Source of the DNA: UBA9676 sp963741615
Lineage (GTDB): Bacteria > Actinomycetota > Actinomycetes > Streptosporangiales > Streptosporangiaceae
NCBI GenBank assembly: GCA_963741615.1
Contig: CAVUIU010000028.1
Span: 62,001-126,000, forward strand
Length of the DNA: 64,000 nt
Direction: 5' to 3'
The stretch's first letter is position 1, and each line of letters begins with the position of its first letter. Positions 23,299 to 31,762 of the stretch are shown here, piece after piece. A model generated the notes under the pieces. It had not been told where the DNA came from. It was given only the letters and a program-made list of their open reading frames with translations, and ran no database searches. A program made the translations under genes and the position numbers.

Positions 23299-24272
23299 AC
23301 CTGGCTTCCTGTGCCGACGCCGCTGGCGGGCCGACCGGGCCAGCCGCCGACCATGATCGTCGTGCCGTCATGATGCACCAGGCGGGACGGCAGGCGCAGC
23401 CCATCCAGCCACTGCGCCGCCCGCTCACCGCGCAGGATCGCCGCTGTGCTGGCGGTGTTCGCGTCAACACAGGTCGCGGCGGCTACGCTGACCGTGCGCC
23501 AGCAGGAGTCAGCGGGCAGGCCGGTGCCGGGGACGATGATGTGGTGCAGCCGGGTCCCGCCCCGCTGCCAGGCCCGCGCCAGGGTGCTCGAGGTCGCGAG
23601 GCCGCCGTCGCGGATCATGACCGTCTGGCTGGGCTCGGCCTGGGCGCTGTCGGCCGCGAAGACCAGATCGTCGAGGATCCCGACCCGCCAGCCGTCGGCC
23701 GGCGCCGCTCCGGCCACCCGGATGTCGCCGCCGAGGTTGACCAGGACCCCGCAGCCCACGGTGGCGGAGATCAGGGCCGCGGCCCGGTCGGCGGCCAGCG
23801 CCTTCGCGGTCGCGCCCAGGTCGAGCATGACCCCCTCGGGGACCCTGATCACCCGCCGCCCGCGGTCCAGTTCCACCTCCTGCCAGCGGCCCGCCGGTGC
23901 GGGTGGCTGGTCAAGGCCGCTGGTCTGGCGTCTGGCCTGCGCGAAGTCCCGGTCATAACCGAGCCTGGCCAGCGAGTTCCCGCAGGTCGGGTCCACGTCG
24001 CCGTCGGTGATCCGGGCGGCGGTCAGGGCAACTGCCACGGCCTGCGCCAGCAGCGGGCTGACCTGCACCGGGCGGCCGCGGGCGTGGTTGACCTGCCACA
24101 GTTCGGAGTCCGGGCGGAAACGCGAGCACGCCACGTCCACCGCGAGCAGTTCCCCGGCGAGCAGGCCGTACGCCTCGTCCAGGCTCCCCGGATGGGTGAC
24201 GAGCAGGGAGGCGGAGGTGCCCAGCGCGGGGAAGGTGCGGGTGCCGATGGCCTCGGTCGGTGCCGCCATCAC
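23295..24272 (-). CDS. apbE: FAD:protein FMN transferase, ApbE-like
   Basis: ApbE attaches FMN covalently to Ser/Thr of extracytoplasmic redox proteins. The 325-aa product shows FPALGTSASL, FRPDSELWQVN, DVDPTCGNSLARLGYD, LDLGATAKALAADRAA (the flavin site), VNLGGDIRVAG and the metal-binding region CVDANTASTAAIL. No signal peptide is obvious, as in several actinobacterial members. The start is GTG 24272 (overlap GTGA) or ATG 24269. No FMN_bind substrate with the usual S/T-G-A-T motif is encoded in the window, so the flavinylated partner must be elsewhere or unconventional. Confidence 0.9.
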   Translation of the reverse strand: MMAAPTEAIGTRTFPALGTSASLLVTHPGSLDEAYGLLAGELLAVDVACSRFRPDSELWQVNHARGRPVQVSPLLAQAVAVALTAARITDGDVDPTCGNSLARLGYDRDFAQARRQTSGLDQPPAPAGRWQEVELDRGRRVIRVPEGVMLDLGATAKALAADRAAALISATVGCGVLVNLGGDIRVAGAAPADGWRVGILDDLVFAADSAQAEPSQTVMIRDGGLATSSTLARAWQRGGTRLHHIIVPGTGLPADSCWRTVSVAAATCVDANTASTAAILRGERAAQWLDGLRLPSRLVHHDGTTIMVGGWPGRPASGVGTGSQV

Positions 24273-24745
24273 CCTTTGCCGGATCCGCTGGAGTGCGTCT
24301 GCACCGGCGTCGGGGTGGGGCTGGGTGGGGGCGGCGCCGGGGCCGTGGTGGGCGGTGCCAGGGTGGGGGCGGCGGAAGCCGGGGCGGTGGGTGCGGCGGG
24401 TGCCGCGGTGGGCGCGGCCTTGTGATGACGGTGGTGCTTCTTCTTGTGGGTCGGGCTGGGCGATGGCGTCGGTGACGCCGTCGTCGGCCTGGCGGTGGGC
24501 TTGGCGGGGGCCGGGGTGCTCACCGTCTGGGCGTGGGCGGCGTGCGCGAACAAGGCCGCGAAGCCGACCGCGGCGACCGCACTGAGCTGGGTGGCGCGCC
24601 AGGTCAGCTTGGACAGGCGGCGCAGGCCCTGGCGGCGCAGGTCGTCGGCGGGACCGCCGGGTGCCCCGTCGAACGGGATGGTGTAGTCCAGGTCCCAGTC
24701 ACCGTCGTCGTACGGGCCGCCCGGTGGCTCGTGTCTGTCGCGCAT
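24269..24745 (-). CDS. Hypothetical membrane-anchored Pro/Thr/His-rich protein
   Basis: The 158-aa product has an acidic cytoplasmic N-terminus (YDDGDWDLDYTIPFDG), one transmembrane helix (about residues 52-72, LSAVAAVGFAALFAHAAHA), then a low-complexity exterior with a basic His/Lys cluster (HKKKHHRHHK) and Pro/Thr/Ala repeats. It is the first cistron of the redox operon, overlapping apbE. A metal- or haem-binding role for the His cluster is conceivable but unproven. Composition beyond the helix looks like a cell-wall-spanning linker with no folded domain. Confidence 0.65.
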   Translation of the reverse strand: MRDRHEPPGGPYDDGDWDLDYTIPFDGAPGGPADDLRRQGLRRLSKLTWRATQLSAVAAVGFAALFAHAAHAQTVSTPAPAKPTARPTTASPTPSPSPTHKKKHHRHHKAAPTAAPAAPTAPASAAPTLAPPTTAPAPPPPSPTPTPVQTHSSGSGKG

Positions 24746-24956
24746 GGGACCTCATCCCAGCAGAGCGTGCGTTAAGAAGCCGTGAAGAACACTTCAAGAA
24801 CCCGTTACCAGGCCCGCGGAAACGGGGACGCGGGCAGGGGGGCGCAGGCAGGGGGGCGCGGTCGGCACCGCCGTTGGGCAGCGATGGGGAAATAGACTGG
24901 GGGTGCTGGCGGTTGACTTCCATGAATCCCACCCGCAACCTCACCGAGGCTTCACC

Positions 24957-26828
24957 ATGCCCGTACCTTCACCGGCCCTGGCCACCAGGGACGACCTGCG
25001 CAACGTGGCCATCGTGGCGCACGTGGACCACGGCAAGACGACGCTGGTGGACGCGATGCTGTGGCAGTCGGGAGCGTTCCGCGCGAACGAGCGCGTCGCG
25101 GAGCGGGTGCTCGACTCCGGTGACCTGGAGCGGGAAAAGGGCATCACGATCCTGGCCAAGAACACCGCCGTCCAGCATGGCGGCCTGACCATCAACATCA
25201 TCGACACGCCCGGTCACGCCGATTTCGGGGGCGAGGTGGAGCGCGGGCTCTCCATGGTGGACGGGGTCCTGCTGCTGGTCAACGCGGGTGAGGGGCCGCT
25301 GCCACAGACCCGGTTCGTCCTGCGCAAGACGCTGGAGGCCGGGCTGCCGGTCATCCTGGTGATCAACAAGGTGGACCGGGCGGATGCCCGGATCGGCGAG
25401 GTGGTGGACGCCTGTTACGAGCTGTTCCTCGACCTCGACGCGACCGAGGAGCAGATCGAGTTCCCCATCGTCTACGCCTCCGCCCGGGCGGGCCGGGCCT
25501 CGCTCACCCGGCCGGAAGACGGCACCCTGCCGGACTCGCCGGACCTGGAACCGCTGTTCACCGTGCTGCGCGAGACGGTGCCCGCACCGTCGTACCAGCC
25601 CGGCGCGCCGTTGCAGGCGCACGTCACCAACCTGGACGCCTCCTCCTACCTGGGCCGGATCGCGCTGTGCCGGGTGCACAGCGGGACGATCAGCCGCGGC
25701 CAGCAGGTGGCCTGGTGCCGCCGGGACGGCTCGGTGCAGCGCGTGAAGATCACTGAGCTGTACCTCACCGAGGCGCTGGAGCGGGTGCCGGCCCAGACCG
25801 CCGGCGCGGGGGACATCATCGCGGTGGCCGGTATCGCGGACATCATGATCGGTGAGACGCTCGCGGACGCCGACGACCCGCTGCCACTGCCGCTCATCAC
25901 GGTGGACGAGCCGGCCGTGTCGGTGACGGTCGGCGTCAATACCGGACCGCTGGCGGGGCGTGAGAAGGGCACGAAGGTCACCGCGCGGCTGCTGCGCGAC
26001 CGGCTGGCCCGGGAACTGGTCGGGAACGTGTCGCTGCGGGTCCTGCCCACCGCCCGGCCGGATACCTGGGAGGTGCAGGGCCGGGGCGAGCTTGCGCTGG
26101 CTGTGCTGGTCGAGACGATGCGCCGGGAAGGTTACGAGCTGGCCGTGGGCCGCCCCACCGTCGTCACCAGGCAGATCGACGGCGCCCTGCACGAGCCGGT
26201 GGAGCGGCTCACCGTCGACGTGCCGGAGGACTACCTGGGGGCGGTGACCTCGCTGCTGGCCATCCGCAAGGGCCGGATGGAGAACATGACCAACCACGGC
26301 ACCGGCTGGGTGCGGCTGGACTTCAGCGTTCCGGCCCGCGGCCTGATCGGCTTCCGCACCCAGTTCCTCACCGACACCCGGGGGACCGGTATCGCCCATC
26401 ACGTTTTCGACGGCTACGAGCCGTGGTCGGGGCCGATGCGGGTGCGCCCGACCGGGTCGCTGGTGGCCGACCGGTCCGGGACGGTCACCGGCTATGCCTG
26501 CTCCTCCCTCCAGGAGCGCGGCTCGCTGCTGGTGTCACCGGGGGCCGAGGTCTACGAGGGGATGATCGTCGGGGAGAACTCCCGCGCCGACGACATGGAC
26601 GTGAACATCACCCGGGAGCGCAAGCTCACCAACGTGCGCCAGTCCACCGGGGAGGAACTGGAGCGGCTGGTACCGGCCCGGGTGCTGAGCCTGGAGCAGG
26701 CACTGGAGTTCTGCGCGGACGACGAGTGCGTGGAGGTGACCCCGACCGCGGTGCGGCTGCGCAAGGCGGTGCTGGACGCCAAGGAGCGGATGCGGGAGCG
26801 GGGCCGCCGGGCCCGCGGCGGGGAATGA
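24957..26828 (+). CDS. typA: Ribosome-associated GTPase TypA/BipA
   Basis: The 623-aa product is a translational GTPase of the EF-G/LepA group. G1 is AHVDHGKTT near residue 20, switch II DTPGHADFGGEVERG, G4 INKVDR, G5 YASARAGRA. The BipA-specific C-terminal part is present (RKGRMENMTNHGTGWVRLDF, GLIGFRTQFLTDTRGTG, ENSRADDMDVNITRERKLTN). It helps 50S assembly and stress growth. ATG 24957 gives the expected N-terminus; the frame open to 24903 has no conserved residues. A TAGACT at 24893-24898 may be a -10 box, but no -35 is clear. Confidence 0.95.
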   Translation: MPVPSPALATRDDLRNVAIVAHVDHGKTTLVDAMLWQSGAFRANERVAERVLDSGDLEREKGITILAKNTAVQHGGLTINIIDTPGHADFGGEVERGLSMVDGVLLLVNAGEGPLPQTRFVLRKTLEAGLPVILVINKVDRADARIGEVVDACYELFLDLDATEEQIEFPIVYASARAGRASLTRPEDGTLPDSPDLEPLFTVLRETVPAPSYQPGAPLQAHVTNLDASSYLGRIALCRVHSGTISRGQQVAWCRRDGSVQRVKITELYLTEALERVPAQTAGAGDIIAVAGIADIMIGETLADADDPLPLPLITVDEPAVSVTVGVNTGPLAGREKGTKVTARLLRDRLARELVGNVSLRVLPTARPDTWEVQGRGELALAVLVETMRREGYELAVGRPTVVTRQIDGALHEPVERLTVDVPEDYLGAVTSLLAIRKGRMENMTNHGTGWVRLDFSVPARGLIGFRTQFLTDTRGTGIAHHVFDGYEPWSGPMRVRPTGSLVADRSGTVTGYACSSLQERGSLLVSPGAEVYEGMIVGENSRADDMDVNITRERKLTNVRQSTGEELERLVPARVLSLEQALEFCADDECVEVTPTAVRLRKAVLDAKERMRERGRRARGGE

Positions 26829-26837
26829 CGCGGGCGG

Positions 26838-27860
26838 CTACTTCACAACGCCGAGGTAGACGATGCTGGCGAGGCCGACCACGATGCAGTAGATCGCGAA
26901 CGGGGTCAGCGTCCGGGTGCGGAAGTACTTCACCAGGAAGCGCACGGACAGGTAGGCACCGACACCTGACAGGATGCTGCCGACCAGGATCTGGCCGCGG
27001 ATGCCGTTCCCGAGCGGGCCCATCAGGTCGGGTACCTTGAGGACGCCGGCGGCCAGGATGACCGGGGTGGCGAGCAGGAAGGCGAACCTGGCGGCGTCCT
27101 CGCGGGACAGGCCGCGCATCATGCCCGCCACCATCGCGACCCCGTCCCGGCTGATGCCGGCCAGCAGTGCCAGGACCTGCGACGTGCCGATGATGACGGC
27201 CGCCAGGTAGCCCTGCCCCGCCAGCCGCCGGTCCGATTCGATCCCCTCCGAGTACTCGGCCGCCCGGTCGGCCTGGTGGCCAGCAGCGTGCCGGGCCGCG
27301 CCCGCCCGCCGGGTACCGCCGACGGCCACCAGTTCCCTCTCCTGCGCGATCTCCTGGTCCGCCCGGACCGACGCCTTCCGGCGGAAGAGCTCCCCGGCCA
27401 GCAGGATCAGGCCATTGATGAGGAGGAAGATCGCTGCCCGGATGGGCTTGCCGAACAGGACCCGGAACTCGTGCTCGAACACCAGCCCGACCAGTCCCAC
27501 CGGGATCGTCGCCAGGATGATCATCCAGGCGAGCCTCTGGTCCGTCAACTGCAGCTGCCATCTGCGGGTCCCGGCCGCCGGCCGGGCGAACTGGCGGATC
27601 GAGGAGAAGAACCCGGCGACGATCCGCACCCAGTCGCGCCAGAAGTAGATGAGCAGCGCGATCGCGGTGGCCACGTGCAGCCCGACGATGAAGGCCAGGT
27701 ACGGCGACTCGGGCGCGGCGACGTTGAGGTCGCTGGCCCAGCTGCCACCGATGAGGGCGGGAATCAGGACGTTGTGCCCGAGGCTGGATATCGGGAACAG
27801 CTCGGTGACCCCTTGCACCAGGCCCACGACGGCAGCCTCAAGGTAGGTCAGGTGTGTCAT
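26838..27860 (-). CDS. uppP: Undecaprenyl-diphosphate phosphatase
   Basis: UppP recycles undecaprenyl pyrophosphate for cell-wall synthesis. The 340-aa product has about eight helices and both conserved motifs: VQGVTELFPISSLGH near residue 16, and the second motif as GTSQVLALLAGISRDGVAM near 225. In the second motif the canonical Ser after SR is Asp (SRDG, not SRSG), and PG is AG. A hydrophilic insert of about 45 residues (RAGAARHAAGHQADRAAEY) sits in the central loop. The actinobacterial long subfamily is otherwise well matched. It converges with typA. Confidence 0.88.
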   Translation of the reverse strand: MTHLTYLEAAVVGLVQGVTELFPISSLGHNVLIPALIGGSWASDLNVAAPESPYLAFIVGLHVATAIALLIYFWRDWVRIVAGFFSSIRQFARPAAGTRRWQLQLTDQRLAWMIILATIPVGLVGLVFEHEFRVLFGKPIRAAIFLLINGLILLAGELFRRKASVRADQEIAQERELVAVGGTRRAGAARHAAGHQADRAAEYSEGIESDRRLAGQGYLAAVIIGTSQVLALLAGISRDGVAMVAGMMRGLSREDAARFAFLLATPVILAAGVLKVPDLMGPLGNGIRGQILVGSILSGVGAYLSVRFLVKYFRTRTLTPFAIYCIVVGLASIVYLGVVK

Positions 27861-28057
27861 TTGTCATGCCTTCCGCCGTCGGGAGATGGTGGCTCCCTGC
27901 GCCGTCTGCGGGGCTCTGGCCGCCAGGGTCTCATGTTATGAACCGCGAGCCCAAGCCGGGCTCGGCTGAACGGGTTCTTAGCTGGTCACTTTCAGCCGCC
28001 GCGATCCGGGGCGGGCCGGGCCGGGCCGGGGTGGGCCGGGGTGGGCCGGGCGGGGGT

Positions 28058-28843
28058 TCAGGTCTGCTTGCCGGGCACGGCCGGGGTGTCGCGGCGCGGC
28101 CGCCGCCCGATCTTGGCGCCCAGCCACACCAGCGGGTCGTACTTGCGGCCCACCACGCGTTCCTTCATGGGGATCAGCGCGTTGTCGGTGATCTTGATGT
28201 TCTCCGGGCAGACCTCGGTGCAGCACTTGGTGATGTTGCACAGGCCCAGGCCGAAGTCGTCCTGGGCGATCTCACGCCGGTCGGCGGTGTCGGCCGGGTG
28301 CATCTCCAGTTCGGCGATCCGCATCAGGAACCGCGGGCCGGCGAACGCCCGCTCGTTCTCGGGGTGGTCGCGGATCACGTGGCAGGTGTTCTGGCACAGG
28401 TAGCACTCAATGCACTTGCGGAACTCCTGCGAGCGCTGCACGTCAACCTGCTGCATCCGGAACTCGCCCGGCTTGACCGCGGGGTCGGGGGTGAACGAGG
28501 GGATCTCCAGCGCCTTCGCGTAGTTGAAGGACACGTCGGTGACCAGGTCCCTGATCACCGGGAAGGTGCGCAGCGGGGTGAGGGTGATCGTCTCGCTCTC
28601 GGTGAAGGTGGACATCCGGGTCATGCAGGCGAGCCGGGGCCTGCCGTTGATCTCCATCGAGCAGGAGCCGCACTTGCCGGCCTTGCAGTTCCACCTGACC
28701 GCCAGGTCACCCGTCTGGGTGGCCTGCAGCCGGTGCAGGATGTCCAGGACAACCTCGCCCTCGTTGACCTCGACCGTGTAGTCGGTCAGGGCGCCCTGGC
28801 CAGCGTCGCCGCGCCACACCCGCAGCTGTGCCTTGTAGCCCAT
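28058..28843 (-). CDS. sdhB: Succinate dehydrogenase/fumarate reductase iron-sulphur subunit
   Basis: The 261-aa product has the N-terminal 2Fe-2S ligands CKAGKCGSC near residue 53 and a later Cys in RLACM. The C-terminal ferredoxin domain carries CIECYLCQNTCHV and CCTEVCPENI for the 4Fe-4S and 3Fe-4S centres. It matches the Sdh1 (Rv0247c-type) subunit of mycobacteria. The TGA of sdhA overlaps the start of sdhB by one base (coordinate 28843). The GC-simple stretch downstream (28010-28057) is repetitive GGGCCGGG-type DNA with no visible T-tract terminator. Confidence 0.94.
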   Translation of the reverse strand: MGYKAQLRVWRGDAGQGALTDYTVEVNEGEVVLDILHRLQATQTGDLAVRWNCKAGKCGSCSMEINGRPRLACMTRMSTFTESETITLTPLRTFPVIRDLVTDVSFNYAKALEIPSFTPDPAVKPGEFRMQQVDVQRSQEFRKCIECYLCQNTCHVIRDHPENERAFAGPRFLMRIAELEMHPADTADRREIAQDDFGLGLCNITKCCTEVCPENIKITDNALIPMKERVVGRKYDPLVWLGAKIGRRPRRDTPAVPGKQT

Positions 28844-30759
28844 CAGTGTGTCTCCTGTCCGGCGGCGGTCGCTTCCCCGCCAGGCACCCCGGCGAGCTCC
28901 TCTGCTGTCATGTACTTCGTGAGCTCGTCACGGTCGAACAATGCGATCAGGTCCGCGCGCATCGGCGGCAGGGGCTGCCGCGTGAGCGTCACCTGGCCAC
29001 CTTCCAGCGAGCAGATCAGGTTGATCTTGCGCCACTCCGGTGACATGACCGGGTAGTCGTCGCGGGTGTGCCCGCCCCGGCTTTCCTGGCGCTCCAGCGC
29101 CGCCTGGGCCACACACTGCGCGATCACCATGATGTTGCGCAGATCGAGGGCCAGGTGCCAGCCCGGGTTGTAGGCGCGGCCGCCTTCGGCGCTGACCCGG
29201 GAGGCGCGGTCGTTCAGCTTCTCCAGCTCGGTCAGCGCGGCCTTGATCTCGTCTTCCCGCCGGATGATGCCCACCAGGTCGCTCATCGTCTGCTGCACTT
29301 CGGCATGCACCGTGTAGGGGTTCTCCCCGCCGGAACGCTCCAGCGGGGCGAGCGCCTCCGCCTGCGCCGCGGCCAGCTCGGCCTCGCCGGCCACCGGCCG
29401 CGCCGAGCCCAGGGTGTCCAGGTACTGCGCCGCGCCCATACCCGCCCGGCGGCCGAACACCAGCAGGTCGGACAGGGAGTTGCCGCCCAGCCGGTTGGAG
29501 CCGTGCATGCCGCCGGACACCTCACCGGCCGCGAACAGGCCCGGCAGGGTGGATGCCCCGGTGTCCGGGTCCACCTCCACGCCACCCATCACGTAGTGCT
29601 GGGCCGGGCCGACCTCCATCGGCTCCTTGGTGATGTCCACGTCGGCCAGTTCCTTGAACTGGTGGTACATGGACGGCAGCCGCCGCAGGATCTCCTCGGC
29701 CGGCAGCCGGGAGGCGATGTCGAGGAACACGCCACCGTGCGGCGACCCGCGGCCCGCCTTCACCTCGGCGTTGTTCGCCCTGGCCACCTCGTCGCGGGGC
29801 AGCAGCTCGGGTGGGCGCCGGTTGTTGTCCGGGTCGGAGTACCAGCGGTCGGCCTCCTCCTCGGTCTCCGCGTACTGGGCGCGGAACACGTCCGGCACGT
29901 AGCCGAACATGAACCGCTTGCCCTCGGAGTTGCGCAGCACCCCGCCGTCACCGCGCACCGACTCGGTGACCAGCAGCCCGCGCACCGACATCGGCCAGAC
30001 CATGTGGGTGGGGTGGAACTGCACGAACTCCATGTTCAGCAGCGTCGCCCCGGCCAGCAGCGCGAGCGCGTGGCCGTCCCCGGTGTACTCCCACGAGTTC
30101 GACGAGACCTGGAACGTCTTGCCGATCCCGCCGGTGGCCAGCACGACGGCCGGCGCCTCGAACAGGACGAACCGGCCGCTGTCCCGGACATAGCCGAACG
30201 CGCCGGCGATCCGCCCGCCGTCTTTGACCAGCCGGGTGATGGTGGTCTCCGCGAAGATCTTGATCAGCGCCTCGGGGTCGCCGAGCTTTCTCGCGTCCTC
30301 CTGCTGCAGCGCCACCACCCGCTGCTGCATGGTGCGGATCATCTCCAGGCCGGTCCGGTCGCCCACGTGGGCCAGCCGGGGGTACTGGTGGCCACCGAAG
30401 TTCCGCTGGCTGATCTTGCCGTCTTTTGTCCGGTCGAACAGCGCGCCCCACGCCTCGAGCTCCCAGACCCGGTCCGGCGCCTCCTTGGCGTGCAACTCGG
30501 CCATCCGCCAGTTGTTCAGGAACTTGCCGCCGCGCATCGTGTCGCGGAAGTGCACCTGCCAGTTGTCGTTCGGGTTGACGTTGCCCATGGCGGCGGCGCA
30601 GCCGCCTTCGGCCATGACCGTATGTGCCTTGCCGAACAGGGACTTGGAGATGACCGCGGTCCGCTTCCCGGCCTGGCGGGCCTCGATCGCCGCTCGCAGG
30701 CCCGAGCCACCGGCCCCGATCACCACCACGTCGTAGGGGAGCCGTTCGATGTCACTCAT
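28843..30759 (-). CDS. sdhA: Succinate dehydrogenase/fumarate reductase flavoprotein subunit
   Basis: The 638-aa product carries the FAD-binding VVVIGAGGSGLRAAIEA at its N-terminus and the active-site regions QFHPTHMVWP and TESVRGDGGVLRN. HGSNRLGGNSLSDLLVFGRRAG and a C-terminal cap follow, and the arrangement and length match the mycobacterial Rv0248c-type Sdh1. It oxidises succinate in the TCA cycle and passes electrons through sdhB to the quinone-reducing membrane subunit. ATG 30759 is 42 nt after the sdhC stop. The large plus-strand open frame across this gene is a GC-rich shadow. Confidence 0.95.
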   Translation of the reverse strand: MSDIERLPYDVVVIGAGGSGLRAAIEARQAGKRTAVISKSLFGKAHTVMAEGGCAAAMGNVNPNDNWQVHFRDTMRGGKFLNNWRMAELHAKEAPDRVWELEAWGALFDRTKDGKISQRNFGGHQYPRLAHVGDRTGLEMIRTMQQRVVALQQEDARKLGDPEALIKIFAETTITRLVKDGGRIAGAFGYVRDSGRFVLFEAPAVVLATGGIGKTFQVSSNSWEYTGDGHALALLAGATLLNMEFVQFHPTHMVWPMSVRGLLVTESVRGDGGVLRNSEGKRFMFGYVPDVFRAQYAETEEEADRWYSDPDNNRRPPELLPRDEVARANNAEVKAGRGSPHGGVFLDIASRLPAEEILRRLPSMYHQFKELADVDITKEPMEVGPAQHYVMGGVEVDPDTGASTLPGLFAAGEVSGGMHGSNRLGGNSLSDLLVFGRRAGMGAAQYLDTLGSARPVAGEAELAAAQAEALAPLERSGGENPYTVHAEVQQTMSDLVGIIRREDEIKAALTELEKLNDRASRVSAEGGRAYNPGWHLALDLRNIMVIAQCVAQAALERQESRGGHTRDDYPVMSPEWRKINLICSLEGGQVTLTRQPLPPMRADLIALFDRDELTKYMTAEELAGVPGGEATAAGQETH

Positions 30760-30801
30760 CTGCGCTGCGCACCTTCTTGCCTTGGCTTTCCTGCGGGCGG
30801 C

Positions 30802-31593
30802 CTAGAAGAACCGCGGGTCGGCGATGGCGCCGCTGGCCACCAGCCGGATGTAGAGGTCGGTGAAGAGCACCCAGAACAGTGATACCCAGGCGTACTGCAT
30901 GTGCCTGGCGTTCAGCCTGGAGACCTGGGTCCACATCCAGTACCGGACCGGGTGCTTGGAGAAGTGCTTCAGCCTGCCGCCGGTGATGTGCCGGCACGCG
31001 TGGCAGGACAGCGAGTACACCCACAGCAGCACTGCGTTGACGACCAGGACCAGGGTGCCGAGGCCCATGTGCCCCCACTGGCCCTGGTGGTTGCGGAACG
31101 CGATGACCGCGTCGGCGGACAGGATCACGTTGAACGCCAGCGCGATGAAGAAGAAGTAGCGGTGCACGTTCTGCAGGATCAGCGGGAGCCTGGTCTCGCC
31201 GGTGTATTTCGCGTGCGGTTCGCGCACACCGCAGGCGGCCGGCGCCCGCCAGAAGGCCCGGTAGTAGGCCTTGCGGTAGTAGTAGCAGGTCAGCCGGAAG
31301 CCCATCGGCCCGCCGATGATGATGATCGCCGGGGAGAGCCAGGTCAGCCACGGGATCCAGTTGTAGCCCGCGCCGTTGGTGCAGGTCGTCGCCAGGCAGG
31401 GCGAGTACAGCGGGGAGATGTACGGCTTCCAGAAGTAGTCCGCGTTCACCAGGGATGCCCAGGTGAGGTAGATCACCACCACCCCGAGAGCGGTGGCGTT
31501 GATCGCCGGCTGGCGCCACCACGGGTCCTTGCGCAGCGTGCGTTCGGGGATCTGCGCCCTGGTCTTGGCTGGCGCCGTTGTTGCCTGCGTCAT
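30802..31593 (-). CDS. Succinate dehydrogenase membrane anchor subunit (Sdh1 type)
   Basis: The 263-aa product has about five transmembrane helices: near residues 33-52, 82-102, 145-165, 180-200 and 235-255. It resembles the single-polypeptide haem-b anchor of the actinobacterial Sdh1 complex (Rv0249c-like): RKDPWWRQPA, PMGFRLTCYYYRKAYYRAFW, CHACRHITGGRLKHFSKHP. Candidate haem ligands are the His residues in LQNVHRYFFF and SCHACRH. It is the first gene of the sdhC-A-B operon. The 169 bp upstream must hold the promoter; I see no convincing -35/-10 pair there. Confidence 0.88.
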   Translation of the reverse strand: MTQATTAPAKTRAQIPERTLRKDPWWRQPAINATALGVVVIYLTWASLVNADYFWKPYISPLYSPCLATTCTNGAGYNWIPWLTWLSPAIIIIGGPMGFRLTCYYYRKAYYRAFWRAPAACGVREPHAKYTGETRLPLILQNVHRYFFFIALAFNVILSADAVIAFRNHQGQWGHMGLGTLVLVVNAVLLWVYSLSCHACRHITGGRLKHFSKHPVRYWMWTQVSRLNARHMQYAWVSLFWVLFTDLYIRLVASGAIADPRFF

Positions 31594-31762
31594 CGGCTGC
31601 GTCTCCGCCCTCGAACTCGGTGGGGTCCACTCACGGCGGCACCGCTTCGGACGCGCTCGGCCGCGATGCGGTGAACCCTATTCCACTGCATATCACCGCG
31701 CAGGCCCGGGAGCCGATTGTGAGCATGTGACTCTGACAACACCGGGGGGCCTGCACCACCGT

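Noticed and set aside
24874..24898. TTGGGC/TAGACT as a typA promoter
   Set aside because: Spacing is only 13 bp, too short for a -35/-10 pair.
29068..30882. 604-codon plus-strand open frame opposite sdhA
   Set aside because: Pure shadow of the sdhA sequence; no start context and no recognisable motifs.
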